Source: Cladophialophora immunda (Eukaryota > Ascomycota > Eurotiomycetes > Chaetothyriales > Herpotrichiellaceae). From it: 64,000 nucleotides of DNA. The stretch covers positions 5,422,855 to 5,486,854 of the forward strand of contig NW_015622544.1 of the NCBI RefSeq assembly GCF_000835495.1, in the 5' to 3' direction. The stretch's first letter is position 1. Each line of letters starts with the position of its first letter. Below, one piece after another: positions 29,164-39,201 of the stretch. The notes below the pieces were generated by a model. The model had not been told where the DNA came from, made no database searches, and saw only the letters and a list, made by a program, of their open reading frames with translations. Both the position numbers and the translations under genes were made by a program.

Positions 29164-32100
29164 GGTGACTGCCTCTCAGCTCAACGTCGATATATAAACA
29201 GAGTTCCAGTGCTAGAGCACGAGAGACAAAGGAAGCGAGCCAAGATATGGGCTTGAGATCAAGATCTCGCTTTGGAGATGAAGGGTAGCGAAACTCTTTC
29301 CACGTCCTTGCAGCCACAGCGTGAGTGCAGCAACGAGTCGGAAACAAGATTAAGTGTCCCAGTTCCTCGAGGTCCAAACTCTTGTGGTCCAACGTCGTGT
29401 GTTTGTGATACCTGATCGTCGGTCCGTTGTTTACAGCATTGGAATTTGTCAACAAAAGCGAGATTGTGAAACCTTTCAGGATCGTAGGTCAATGCAGCGA
29501 GATGACGGTAGAGTTTGTGAACCGTGCGGCAACCAGAGACAAGGCGTGCGAGTTCGAGGTAGGACTACCGCAGAAATTGGGTACAGAATCTTTGGAGGTG
29601 TTTAGTTGAACCGAAGGGAGAAGATGTCAGTTGATGGATGTTAGAAAGTCCAGGCAGGCTCAACTTCAAAGGAGATCTCTGTGACAGGGTGAACGAGAGG
29701 CACAGTCCGAGAAAGCGAAGGTCAATGAGGGACAAGACGTGCAAGGTGCTGTGTGGTATGTGCACTGGCACTGAAAGCAAACTTGAAGGAGTGTAGGTCT
29801 GGTGCGGCAGAGAAACGGCCAACTGCGATGTTGGTGGACTGTATGTCGATGTCTCGGAGCCTGAGGTCGAGTGTTTGTAGACGAGTGAGTCCAGAGGCTC
29901 GAGTTCTTGAGGACGTTGTAAGGACTGGACACTAGGAGAGCGACAGGCACTAGAGAACGGGAGCAAGTCGAAAATGCAAGATTTTAGTCGTGTGGAGCAG
30001 TTCGAGGTGGAGTAATTGACGATGGAGGCCGGACAGCGGAAGGGCGACAGGGGAACGGATTCGATATTCGGAGGCAGGGGGGTTGAGTTCTGGGCGTCGC
30101 GCTATGATTTTCTAGGCATAGCTTCTAGGCATGGGTATACCTAGAGTAGCGAGGGCTCCCCCAAGGCTAACTATGCCGTAATGCGTAACGGCAGATTTCG
30201 GCAGCCCTTGACGCTTTGGTCCCCCCCAGGGACTTTCTGTCGGCACTTCGGGGATCCCACCAGGAATAACACAATAACACCCAGTGTATTGGGCTCCTCC
30301 AGAGATACGGCTACGAGTACGAGTCACCCACATCCTCTATCTTTGTCTTGGGCAGCGTAGGGCACTCGTACGCAGGGCAGATGGCCAGTGTAGCTGCGGT
30401 AACAACGGCAACTCGAGTTTTCCACTCCCTTTCCCTCCCTCCCTCCCTTCCGTGCCTCGCACTTGGCTGCCGTCTTCCTGCTCCTCATCTGTCTCCTCCT
30501 GTACGTTATCTACCAGTAGTGACCGGGGGATGCCGCTCTTAGAGGGGTCGAAGGGTCTGTCACTGTCAAACTTTCATTGCTTGCAGATTTCTGTCTGGCC
30601 CTGTTTGGTGTGCGGTCAGTCACCCTGGTCAAGTCTCATTTGAGTTCTACCCTGACACACCTCGCTTTGGCTTATCCTCTGGTTCTTCTGTATCTTCAAA
30701 GTCTTACCTCCTGCCTGCAGGGCTCTCTTGCTAAGGATCAATTCATCGTCAATAATACTAGCGGTTTTCGACAGAGCAGCCCAGCTTTGGAATCACCCGA
30801 CCTGAACCAGGGAATGCCGGAGGCCCACCAAGCAGCCCGCAGTATTGGTTCGCTAACATGCAGCCTCAAGCCCTAAAGCCTCTTCCTTCTGTGCCCATCC
30901 AGTCGGCTTTGACGCAGAATTTTCGACTTTAGCTTCACCTAACTGACCCAGCATGCAGGCTTAGGGCTGGCGAGTCGACGAGAGCTCATCACGGCCCTTC
31001 TCCTGTGCAGAACCGCATGTGAAAGCTGCCGGAAACGACTCCCCATCACTATCATCCTCCTTCCATTGCCATGCCTAATGCTACCTAGCCATACCAGATT
31101 CAGTCTTCACCAGCTTGTGGAGTCCAGTCTCCAATGCGTGGGTGCACCTATACTGATGACGTTCATCACAAGGAACATATTGAGGCTTGTTGCAGCTACT
31201 TCTGGCCGATCAGTAATATCAGACATGTCTTCGCCCCTCGTGGCTGTGAGGTCTTGTCCCCTGGCAAACACGGGGTATAGGGTAGGCAACTATTTCAAGA
31301 CACGACCGGGATCACAAACTCTGGCAGACGCGTCAAACAGAGTTGGGCCATGGGCTGACTCCAGCAGATTTCAATCCCCTAAGTCACGTTTGACTTCCTT
31401 GTCAAGATCCTTGGCCGATCACACACCAAACAACTGGTTGAGGAGCATCATCAGGCTTGAAATCCTACCTCTGCTTTCACGGCGAGAGTGGTGCGGCGGC
31501 GGCCATCTCCCACCCTGGGCAGGTCAATGCACCAGTCGTCACGCCAAAGTGCCTGGGATGGAATGCCGCCGGAGAAAATTCTGTGCAAGCTTGCAGGGAT
31601 GCTTTAGGCTTTTGTGCGCCAAACTTGGCTACACGATACCCGACATGGTTTCGCGCCTCCGCTATTACCCTGGTCCCGGGTGCCTAAAGGCTGCATTCGG
31701 TAGAGCATGGGGATTATGCAGGGGAACGGACAAATCGCGACTTTGCGCGTAACAGTTTGGCCGCTAGACCGACTACCGCGGATGCAGACTTCGAGTCTGG
31801 TGCCTTTCGCCTTTTGGGAATCTGGAAGTTCGGCTCTCGACGCTCCTCACGAGTCACGCACGACCTGACAGACTCGGACCCCAGGCTACTCCTCGAGGCG
31901 AGCCCCTCAGAAATCGCAAGCTTGAGCTAATCAAACAAACAACCCGAACCATCGATCCTATCCCCCCTCCTTCAAAAGTCACCCTCGGTAAACTGTCATC
32001 CGGGCAAAAGATGTGTGAGTGGGATTTCTGGTGTCTCGAGTGTGTATCAGAATCCATGACGTCTTCGAAAGTTATGTGGAGAATGCCTCTGTCGAAATTT

Positions 32101-33121
32101 TCGATTGAGATCCATCACTACTGTGGGCAGTCGAACCTGTGGTAATGAGATGATTGCAGCCTGTGCGATCCCTGGAAGGCCGTTGATTGCTCGGGGGATG
32201 TGCGAAAGGGTCCAACCCAAAAACTTACCAGAAATGAAGGGTCCAAAACGTGAGGAAAGGGCAAGATTCCAAGCCGTTTGGCTTGTGACTGCGCCCTGGT
32301 GATATACACTGTCGTGTAACCCATTCAGGTCACTGGCACAAAGACTCGCTGTTTGCATCTTGCATCGGGTTCGCTTTGCTCGCACCCCTCACTCTCTCCT
32401 ATCCTCGAGGATCATGCACAATCTTGAGCTGATCATCGCAAAGGTCATTCCACCTCACTGCGAAGTCCGACGTTGGAAGAAACCCTCCACAAACTTACGG
32501 AGCCCTTGCGGGTGATCATCGTCATCCACTGTAAGGGCACTATGTTCCAGAGGCACAACTGACTACCCAAACCCTAGCAGGGTTCGCAGGATACAGGGAA
32601 CCGGCCCGGATCAGTGCCAACCTCGTCACACTAGTCTGTGAACAGGTAGCAAATGTTGATCGCCTACCCAAAGGAAAATAAACACTGCCGATCACAGCAC
32701 AATTCAGGAATGGAGCACAGCTGCGCCATGAATCCCGCTCACGACTACGACGTATACTGAAGGGCCCCTGGTGGCCCCGTCCCAGCTTATTCACCCCTCG
32801 TCCGGCTGCTCTCTACAGGCAGTGGCGCCCTATTTGGATCGACAATGCGTTTGGAAACAAGAACCGGGCAGCTATATCGGGCTGGTGCCGAACGGGGTAC
32901 GAGCACCCGGTACGCACATCCGGCACGCAGCTCTCCATCTCCCTGCACTACTGGTGCTTAATATCATACTATATTACTGGCCACTCTCGACGATACTGGC
33001 CAACAGGAGACAGCACTATTGTGGTTTGAAACCGCAATCGGACACTTCAGCAAGCTGGGGCTTCTGTACACTGGGAGACTCCTTCTCCGAGGACATCCTC
33101 CTGCATGAATAGGCACATTCA
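29164..33121. other. Gene-poor stretch
   Basis: Nearly 4 kb with no supported gene. The left part (29164-30060) holds the promoter of the 532-residue gene and is A/G-rich on the plus strand, matching a C/T-rich leader. The 10-base word TTCTAGGCAT occurs twice at about 30110 and 30123. Base composition is similar to the surroundings and no transposon ends or long repeats are visible. The longest open frame (31066-31752, +) has no ATG start and no recognisable domain. Confidence 0.5.
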
Positions 33122-34510
33122 TTAAGCTTCGCTATCTTCCTCGCCAGAGGCATTCCGACTGTTGTTGTCGGATTCAGCATGATCACTCAGTGCCCACTCG
33201 CCCAGGAATCCTTCTTCCTTAACGGGACTTCTCAGGTCAACGCCGTTCTTCTCCGCCCACTCCACAATTTTCGAGCGATGGATGACCACTGTTGCCAGTT
33301 CCTCAGGGTCAATTTCCGCCGCATGAGCGAGACTTGCGGATGCGATCCCGTTCGCCTCAGGCGTGGAAGACTTTGCCTTCTTCCTTTTGGGCACCATCAC
33401 TTTGCACAGACCCATCTCCGTCAGCGCAGCGACTACATCCTCTCCCAGCATTCCGGTTCTGTCCCCAATTTCCTTGATCGTCATCTCCTCCTTTCTCGGC
33501 TGAACTGTCTTTCTATTCCTGCCATTGGCCTTGGCTTGGTCGAAAACTCTTTGTGCATCAGCATCTGCGGTCTGGCCCATCAGAAACCGCGCAATGCGTT
33601 CGGACCAAAACCTTAGGTATGACTTCCGGCCCATTGCACTCAAGGGCTTCTCAGGACCGCCAATTACCCCGCCTTCCCATTCCCATCCGCTAAGCTTGTA
33701 CGATACTGCCATCAACAGTTGACCTAGTTGCCGATGTTGAAAAGGAGGGAAGATCAATATGCACGCGAGATTGTTTGCGTCCCACGAGAGATTCTCCTTG
33801 GAGAAGAATCCCAAAACACGTGTACTGTAGAGCGCGTCGTCTTCCTCTAGCGCATTCGCCGACGTGCTTCGTTGTTTCTGTCCTCGGGTCTTGGTCGCCG
33901 CAGACACTGGCGATGGGGGATTTTCAGGCTTCGTGTATGTCAAAGCATAGTACTTGAATCCCGCAGTATCAAAGAAGACACTTTTTTGTTCCAGGAACAA
34001 CTTCCCGAACAGACTCAAGTTCTGACAATAGAGTTTCTCCCTCTCACCGTCTATTTCCCAGACCGCATACCCTTCCCATTCGTAGACTTTGAATGCGGAT
34101 TGCGGGACAGGTTGGTCTGGTTCAAGGTTTTGAGAGCGGAGATGGCGGTGATGATCAAGGTGTTGGATGAATTGTTCTTTCAGGGGCGTGTAGCGAAAAC
34201 AGCACGGGCAAACATGGAGGAGGCGACAGATTGGCTCCTGTCCCCTTATCGAACTGTGATATGCTCCCAGATGGCTGTGAGAGTGGCCATTTCTCACGTC
34301 TGCTGTTGCTGAGCCGCCACCTGGTTGTGGGAGAATGATACTGTCAGGGTAGGGCGAATAATACCACGCATCGAACAGCAGATTTCCCAGGATAACCTGA
34401 TGGATGTTTCGATTCAACACCTGCAATGAGGCACGACGGGAGCGGTGAGGGGAGCCTTCTTGGAGGACTGAGGTCGAGGTCTTATTTGTCTTTACTATCG
34501 CGGAAGGCAT
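33122..34510 (-). CDS. SAS2: MYST-family histone acetyltransferase, Sas2 type
   Basis: Sas2 is the catalytic subunit of the SAS complex that acetylates H4 K16 and limits silencing in yeast. Single exon, 462 residues from ATG 34510; the frame is open upstream without ATG. N-terminal block N-R-N-I-H-Q-V-I-L-G with the aromatic D-A-W-Y-Y-S-P-Y-P is Sas2-like. The MYST zinc finger is at about 101-122 (C-P-C-C-F then H and H-H). Catalytic features: the regulatory Lys in F-L-E-Q-K-S-V-F-F-D (K176), Cys in N-L-A-C-I-L (C250) and the general base Glu in G-G-P-E-K-P-L-S (E287). The acetyl-CoA loop reads Q-H-R-Q-L-G-Q, where MYST enzymes normally have Q-R-x-G-x-G. An insertion of about 30 residues follows Y-T-K-P-E. 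No chromodomain, unlike Esa1. Head-to-head with the ER co-chaperone gene, starts 439 bp apart. Confidence 0.88.
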   Translation of the reverse strand: MPSAIVKTNKTSTSVLQEGSPHRSRRASLQVLNRNIHQVILGNLLFDAWYYSPYPDSIILPQPGGGSATADVRNGHSHSHLGAYHSSIRGQEPICRLLHVCPCCFRYTPLKEQFIQHLDHHRHLRSQNLEPDQPVPQSAFKVYEWEGYAVWEIDGEREKLYCQNLSLFGKLFLEQKSVFFDTAGFKYYALTYTKPENPPSPVSAATKTRGQKQRSTSANALEEDDALYSTRVLGFFSKENLSWDANNLACILIFPPFQHRQLGQLLMAVSYKLSGWEWEGGVIGGPEKPLSAMGRKSYLRFWSERIARFLMGQTADADAQRVFDQAKANGRNRKTVQPRKEEMTIKEIGDRTGMLGEDVVAALTEMGLCKVMVPKRKKAKSSTPEANGIASASLAHAAEIDPEELATVVIHRSKIVEWAEKNGVDLRSPVKEEGFLGEWALSDHAESDNNSRNASGEEDSEA

Positions 34511-34949
34511 GATGACTGCATCATCTGTGCGTGTGCAAAGCTCATGACTCCGAAGAAGGGAGTGCGGGAGCAAGAATGAATGTCGATGCTATATTCGAAT
34601 GATACGGTGAACAAAGCAGTGGGTTGCCTTTTGATGGGCTGGGTGCAAGTCATGTCCCAAGATGCAATTGTCAAGATCACATTGCAGCCTCCGCCACAAG
34701 GTGGTCAAAAAGCGGCGTCCGCCAACTCAGCCAATCACGGATGACCGTGGCTGATGGGAATGTGGCTGTGGATTCTTTGAGAATCTACGATCATTAAGAG
34801 GACAGATTGGTAGGAATCCGCAACGACCTCGACGGCGACACATTCACTCACTCATTTCACGTCTCTTTGTCTGTTTCCTTTGCTTTTGGCCCTAGACTTG
34901 TTCTCTTTCTTCCCTCTGTACAACAACCACCCTCACACACTATGCTACA
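34511..34949. promoter_or_regulatory. Shared divergent promoter of SAS2 and the ER co-chaperone
   Basis: 439 bp between the two start codons must serve both genes. It contains CCAAT at 34731-34735, a perfect 5-bp inverted repeat CACGG-ATGA-CCGTG at 34736-34749, and a C/T-rich tract at 34850-34940 leading into the plus-strand start. Confidence 0.55.
34731..34750 (+). promoter_or_regulatory. ERSE-like element CCAAT-N9-CCGTGG
   Basis: CCAAT followed after nine bases by CCGTGG. The mammalian ER stress response element is CCAAT-N9-CCACG; here the spacing matches but the second half differs at two positions. Upstream of an ER chaperone gene this is suggestive only. Confidence 0.3.
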
Positions 34950-34953
34950 ATGA
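34942..34953 (+). promoter_or_regulatory. Minimal upstream ORF (Met-Leu-Gln-stop) overlapping the co-chaperone start
   Basis: ATG at 34942, two codons, then TGA at 34951-34953. The stop shares bases with the main ATG at 34950-34952, giving an ATGA stop/start overlap in different frames. Being only 8 nt before the main start it is very likely in the mRNA leader. Confidence 0.7.
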
Positions 34954-36584
34954 TTCTTCCATTACAACGACTCGGCCTGCTCGCTGCCCTCCTCGGGCTG
35001 TACCTCACATCCCTCGGTGCGGTCGATGCCGTCGACATACCGTCGGACGCTTCCCTCTCTTCGTTGATCGCATCAGGTAAGGCTGCACGGGCTCGTGGAG
35101 CCAACAGTGAGGCCCTCGCATATTTCGATGCAGCAGTCTCCAAGGACTCCTCCGATTACCTTACGCTCTTCCAACGGGGAATCACCTATTTATCTCTCGG
35201 AAGGAATGCGCAGGCAAGCGCAGACTTCGATAATGTGTTAAAAATAAAACCTGGGTTCGAAGGGGCGTTATTGCAGAGGGCCAAGATCAAGGCGAAGAAT
35301 GCAGATTGGGCTGCGGCGCGGCAGGATTATGTTGCGTTAGGCAATCGAGCAGCGGCAGACTTGGCCCAACTCGAAGAGGCAGAGGGCGCAGCCTATCTTG
35401 CAGTCGAAGCGGAAAAGAAGCAAGATTGGGAGGCATGTATCAACCAAGCAGGCATTGCCATCATGACCGCAGGAACGGCCTTGTCACTGCGACAGCTACG
35501 CGCTCGATGTCGATTTGAGCGTGGCGAGGTGCAAGAGGGTATCAGTGACCTCCAGCACGTCCTCCAAATCCATCCGGGCCTAGTGGAGCCACACTTACAA
35601 ATTTCGGCCATGTTGTTCTACAGTCTGGGAGATACGAAACTGGGCATGGACCAAGTCAAGAAATGCTTGCACTCAGATCCGGACTCGAAACCCTGCAAAT
35701 CTCTCTTCAGGGAAGAGAAGAGCATTTTGAAGCAAGTCGACCAGGTTCAGGCGCTTTTCGACAAACGGCAATTCAACTCCGGGAGCAAGGTGCTGGTGGG
35801 CAAGGGTACCGATGATGAGCCTGGGCTTCTCTCGGAACTCAAGTCCTATGTCGAGGCTCACCGTGCAAAGGGCGTTATACATGCAAAAGCGCCCTCGGAT
35901 CTCTACGCGAACATGTTGGAGAAGACCTGTGAAGCGTTTATGTCGATGAACAACATGAACAAGGCCGGCAAGTTTTGTTCCGAAGTGCTCACCATGAGAC
36001 CCAGCTCTCTTCATGGACTGTTGTACCAAGCGCAGAAACACATGGAGGCCGAAAACTTCGACGCTGCAATTTCGACGCTCAACACGGCTCGGGACAATCA
36101 CCCTGACGCTCAGGGGACGATCAATTCCAAATTGCACGAAGCGCAAGTCGCCCTGAAGCGTAGTAAAACCAAGGACTATTACAAGGTCCTGGGCGTCTCT
36201 CGTGATGCTGACGAAGCCACCATCAAGAAGGCCTACCGCACTGCGACCAAGATGTTCCATCCGGACAAGGCCGCTGCGAGAGGGATATCCAAAGAGGAAG
36301 CGGAGACGAAGATGACATCGATCAATGAGGCGTATGAAGTCCTCAGCGACCCTGAATTGAAGGCCAAATTCGACAATGGCGAGGACCCCAACGATCCCAT
36401 GGCCAACCAGGGTGGCAACCCCTTCCAAGGTAGCCCCTTTGGCGCAGGAGGCCAGCAGTTTTTCTTCCAACAGGGATTCCCTGGCGGTGGCGGCGGCGGC
36501 GGACAGAGGCAGTTCAAGTTCTCAACTGGTGGCGGAGGCTTCCCTGGGGGAAATCCCTTTGCAGGCTTTCCAGGTTTCGGATAG
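34950..36584 (+). CDS. ER TPR and J-domain co-chaperone (DNAJC3/P58IPK-like)
   Basis: Co-chaperone that binds unfolded clients through TPR repeats and stimulates BiP/Kar2 through its J domain in the ER lumen (known for the family). Single exon, 544 residues. Signal peptide about 1-25 (hydrophobic L-L-A-A-L-L-G-L-Y-L). TPR-type helical repeats fill about 35-395; the first is A-L-A-Y-F-D-A-A-V and the next starts with a typical Y-L-S-L-G-R-N-A-Q-A stretch. The J domain starts at 409 (D-Y-Y-K-V-L-G-V) with the essential H-P-D at 437-439. The tail is Gly/Phe-rich (F-P-G-G runs). There is no HDEL/KDEL at the C-terminus, so retention would depend on partners. The start at 34950 is chosen because the signal peptide follows directly; an ATG eight bases earlier opens only a three-codon ORF. 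It shares its promoter with SAS2. Confidence 0.93.
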   Translation: MILPLQRLGLLAALLGLYLTSLGAVDAVDIPSDASLSSLIASGKAARARGANSEALAYFDAAVSKDSSDYLTLFQRGITYLSLGRNAQASADFDNVLKIKPGFEGALLQRAKIKAKNADWAAARQDYVALGNRAAADLAQLEEAEGAAYLAVEAEKKQDWEACINQAGIAIMTAGTALSLRQLRARCRFERGEVQEGISDLQHVLQIHPGLVEPHLQISAMLFYSLGDTKLGMDQVKKCLHSDPDSKPCKSLFREEKSILKQVDQVQALFDKRQFNSGSKVLVGKGTDDEPGLLSELKSYVEAHRAKGVIHAKAPSDLYANMLEKTCEAFMSMNNMNKAGKFCSEVLTMRPSSLHGLLYQAQKHMEAENFDAAISTLNTARDNHPDAQGTINSKLHEAQVALKRSKTKDYYKVLGVSRDADEATIKKAYRTATKMFHPDKAAARGISKEEAETKMTSINEAYEVLSDPELKAKFDNGEDPNDPMANQGGNPFQGSPFGAGGQQFFFQQGFPGGGGGGGQRQFKFSTGGGGFPGGNPFAGFPGFG

Positions 36585-38318
36585 AGCGGGAGCTATCTGG
36601 TCCGGTTTCCTGGCCTTGCATATCTTGTTCCTTGTCACTTCACGAATTGATACCCCATGTTCTTCCACATGAACTGGTCCCCCTGTCTGCTCTTTCAGCT
36701 TTGACTTTACGCCAGAACTAGTGTGGCAGGATTTGCAAAAAGACAAAAGTCCAGGTCACTTTTCCTTCTCGGAACAAGCGAGGCTCGTCTAGACCTTTAT
36801 CGAATGTGCTACGTTGCCGTTCACACCATCCGCACCTCTTTCGGATCGACCATTGATGTTCGAAACGCAACGGTCTCTCGCCCCCATGTCATTGACTATC
36901 TGATCCCGTCCACGTTGGCGAACTCTGAACAGGGAAGTCGAACGACGGCTTGTGCTATCCCTGGAGAACCCCCGGTTGTACATTTTACTGGGGGGGATTA
37001 CATGGTCTGGTATTTTTGCATTGGCCATGGTTGCCCGAGCTCGACACCATCCTTGAAACAGCAGTGGGAGACACTCTGCCAGGCCAAGCGATCAAGCTAA
37101 CCCAACGCCTTAGGCATGCATTGTCTATCACCCGAGGATGGATTTGCGCCTAGGTACTGCTCGAGGCCAATGCCGTTGTACTCCGCATTTGACTACAGCC
37201 GACTAGTGGTTTGTATACCCTTGTCGCGCCCAAACCCGTTGGCTCCCCGACCCGCCTCGCCTCGCCCACCAATGACTCCGCGGCGCATATGGTCTGAGAC
37301 CACGGAGGGTGGTGAAACAGTTAAGGCAGTGTGTACAGGCAGCTATCCGCAAGCGAACATACCTTTGATGGCTGGCTCATAGCAACGCCCAGGACGCCCC
37401 TCGGTGCCGCAGACTCCCGCAACCACTTTCACATGCGACGCACAACAGCCGTTTCAATCTGGCCGGACGTCCGGTGGAGCAAGGCCCCCCAAACCCATCA
37501 CATCGTTAAAGACTTAGTGCAGATACCTTGTGAGGGGAAAGAGCTTGGGGTTCGTTATCACATCAGTCGCGCCTGGAATACCTTTCGCACAAGCTCTGAA
37601 CGTCCGGGGCTCGACGAAGTGGACATTTTGGGAAGCGGCCTGCTGGATGCCAGGGAGTTGGTGGCTTCTAGGCAGGAAACCAAGACTCTCTCCGGAAATG
37701 CGCCGTACAGTCCAGGCCAGTCTGGACGACAACGAAACCTGCGAGTCCAATGCCCGCACAATAACCATGTCTGTCCCGCAGCCTAACCGGATCATGGGAC
37801 TTTGGTGCCCAATATGGACTCTCGACCGATACAGCTGCTGCTCCTCCTTCACAGGAATTCACCAGGTAGACGGGATGGGGTCGTTCCTTGCCGTTTCTTG
37901 CCGTTTCGACTGTGACGGGTTTCGCTCTGCACCGATAACAGAAGTCGAGAGTCCTTGCCGCCAGTCCCTGATTTGCCATTCCCTCCACTGCACGTGGCGG
38001 CACAACTGGATGAACGAGAATGTGCCGTGTGTCTGTAAGAGAAATTGCGTACATGGGGGTGACGAGACCGGCCCAGTACGAGGTACTCGAGGACAGAGAC
38101 GTGTTCATCAATCAGAACAGGAGCTTGTGGCTGCCGTTGTGCTCCGTAGGGCACGTGAGCAGATTCTCACAGCTACGATATGTCCATGCGCCAATGAGTT
38201 GCAGCAGCATTCATCAGACAGACCTCCATAGTGCTATGCATTGTCTGCTTTGATCCTACTGGAGATACATCCCAGGAATCTATGGGTGATGGAAAACAGA
38301 AGAGCAAAAACTCAACCA

Positions 38319-38344
38319 CGAAGCAGAGTTGAGACTCTGCTTCG
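38319..38344. repeat. Perfect 11-bp inverted repeat (4-nt loop)
   Basis: CGAAGCAGAGT, loop TGAG, then ACTCTGCTTCG. All eleven pairs are Watson-Crick. It lies over 1.7 kb from any gene, so it is not an obvious terminator. Confidence 0.9.
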
Positions 38345-38390
38345 CGTTAAGCGAAACTCGCCCTTTCGGGTTGGTTTTTCTGGAGCAGGT

Positions 38391-38443
38391 GACGGGGGAG
38401 AAGGGGGAGAATGGGCAGAAGGGGCAGAAATGGGCAGAGGGGA
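38391..38443 (+). repeat. GGGCAGAA/GGGGAGAA minisatellite
   Basis: About six imperfect 8-9 bp purine-rich units directly after the hairpin region. Confidence 0.7.
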
Positions 38444-38581
38444 GGTCCTGCGCCTGCTAACCCGGTGTTAGTTCGACCTGACAGACCCTATTTATCCGTT
38501 CGGCGTGTTCGAAGTGTGGTTCAAATCCGAGGTCCTGCTGTCTCTCCTGGTTCGGGTGCCAGTTCGACCGGCACAGGACCT
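38442..38581. repeat. Imperfect direct duplication with nested inverted repeats
   Basis: GAGGTCCTGC occurs at 38442 and 38529, and AGTTCGACC at 38470 and 38561, so a segment of about 45 bp is repeated with a period of about 87-91 bp. In the second copy AGGTCCTG (38530-38537) pairs with CAGGACCT (38574-38581), and GTGCC pairs with GGCAC inside it, giving a two-tier stem. Confidence 0.65.
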
Positions 38582-39156
38582 GGATAGGGTTCGCTCGAAT
38601 TTCGAATTTTTCGCCCTCGTCGAGGTAAGGGGGTCTTTGTGTGGCAGATTTTGGAGAGAGAAACATGATAAAGGTGATTTTATTTGGGTGGGTACGTTTG
38701 GACCGCACCTTTGGTGGTGGGCGGACGCAATGCTGAGAATGTATATACAGTTACATACGTAGGTAAGAGCACGCCTTTCTCTATATTCGCTACAGCAAGA
38801 ATCATTGTTCGCTGTACCTAGGTCCAATGCTTGCCATGTATGAAGACCCATGAATTGATTCATACCGCGCCCCATATCACCGAGCCATTCATTGGTGTCC
38901 TCTTTACAAGTCAATGCTGCTTGCGAAATGGCCATCGATGTTGGAAGCTTGTGAGGCGACTCCCACAGGTGAATCGGTGCCGTGCATTTGACACCTGGAC
39001 GCCTTTTCAAAGGGGCTTGAAAACTTGATCCGGACTCCCTTGGTATTGTCTTGCATTGCCACTCACTCCCTTGCTGATCAGGACACTTGGATTCCTTCGC
39101 ATGGGCGAGTCCAGATGTCGACGCTCGATCTTTCAATGCTGGTCCCTCTGTATTGC

Positions 39157-39201
39157 CTTCCTCGTCCTCGTCCTTCTCATCCTCATCCTCATCCTCATTC
39201 C
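39157..39201 (+). repeat. TCATCC/TCGTCC microsatellite
   Basis: About seven six-base C/T-rich units in non-coding sequence. Confidence 0.8.

Noticed and set aside
30110..30132. Direct repeat TTCTAGGCAT as a transposon target-site duplication
   Set aside because: The two copies are only 3 bases apart, with no element between them.
31066..31752. 228-codon open frame on the plus strand
   Set aside because: It starts at TTG, has no in-frame early ATG in good context, no splice pattern and no domain; composition looks random (Arg/Ser/Cys mix).
35673..36470. 265-codon minus-strand frame opposite the J-domain gene
   Set aside because: Antisense of conserved TPR and J-domain codons; no independent support.
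37530..38231. 233-codon open frame on the plus strand
   Set aside because: High Cys/Trp/His content with no recognisable motif; overlapping open frames of similar quality on the other strand. Probably chance in GC-rich DNA.
38465..38540. Possible tRNA gene (GGTTCAAATCC B-box-like word at 38519)
   Set aside because: The five bases on either side of the T-loop do not pair, and no acceptor stem or A box fits upstream.
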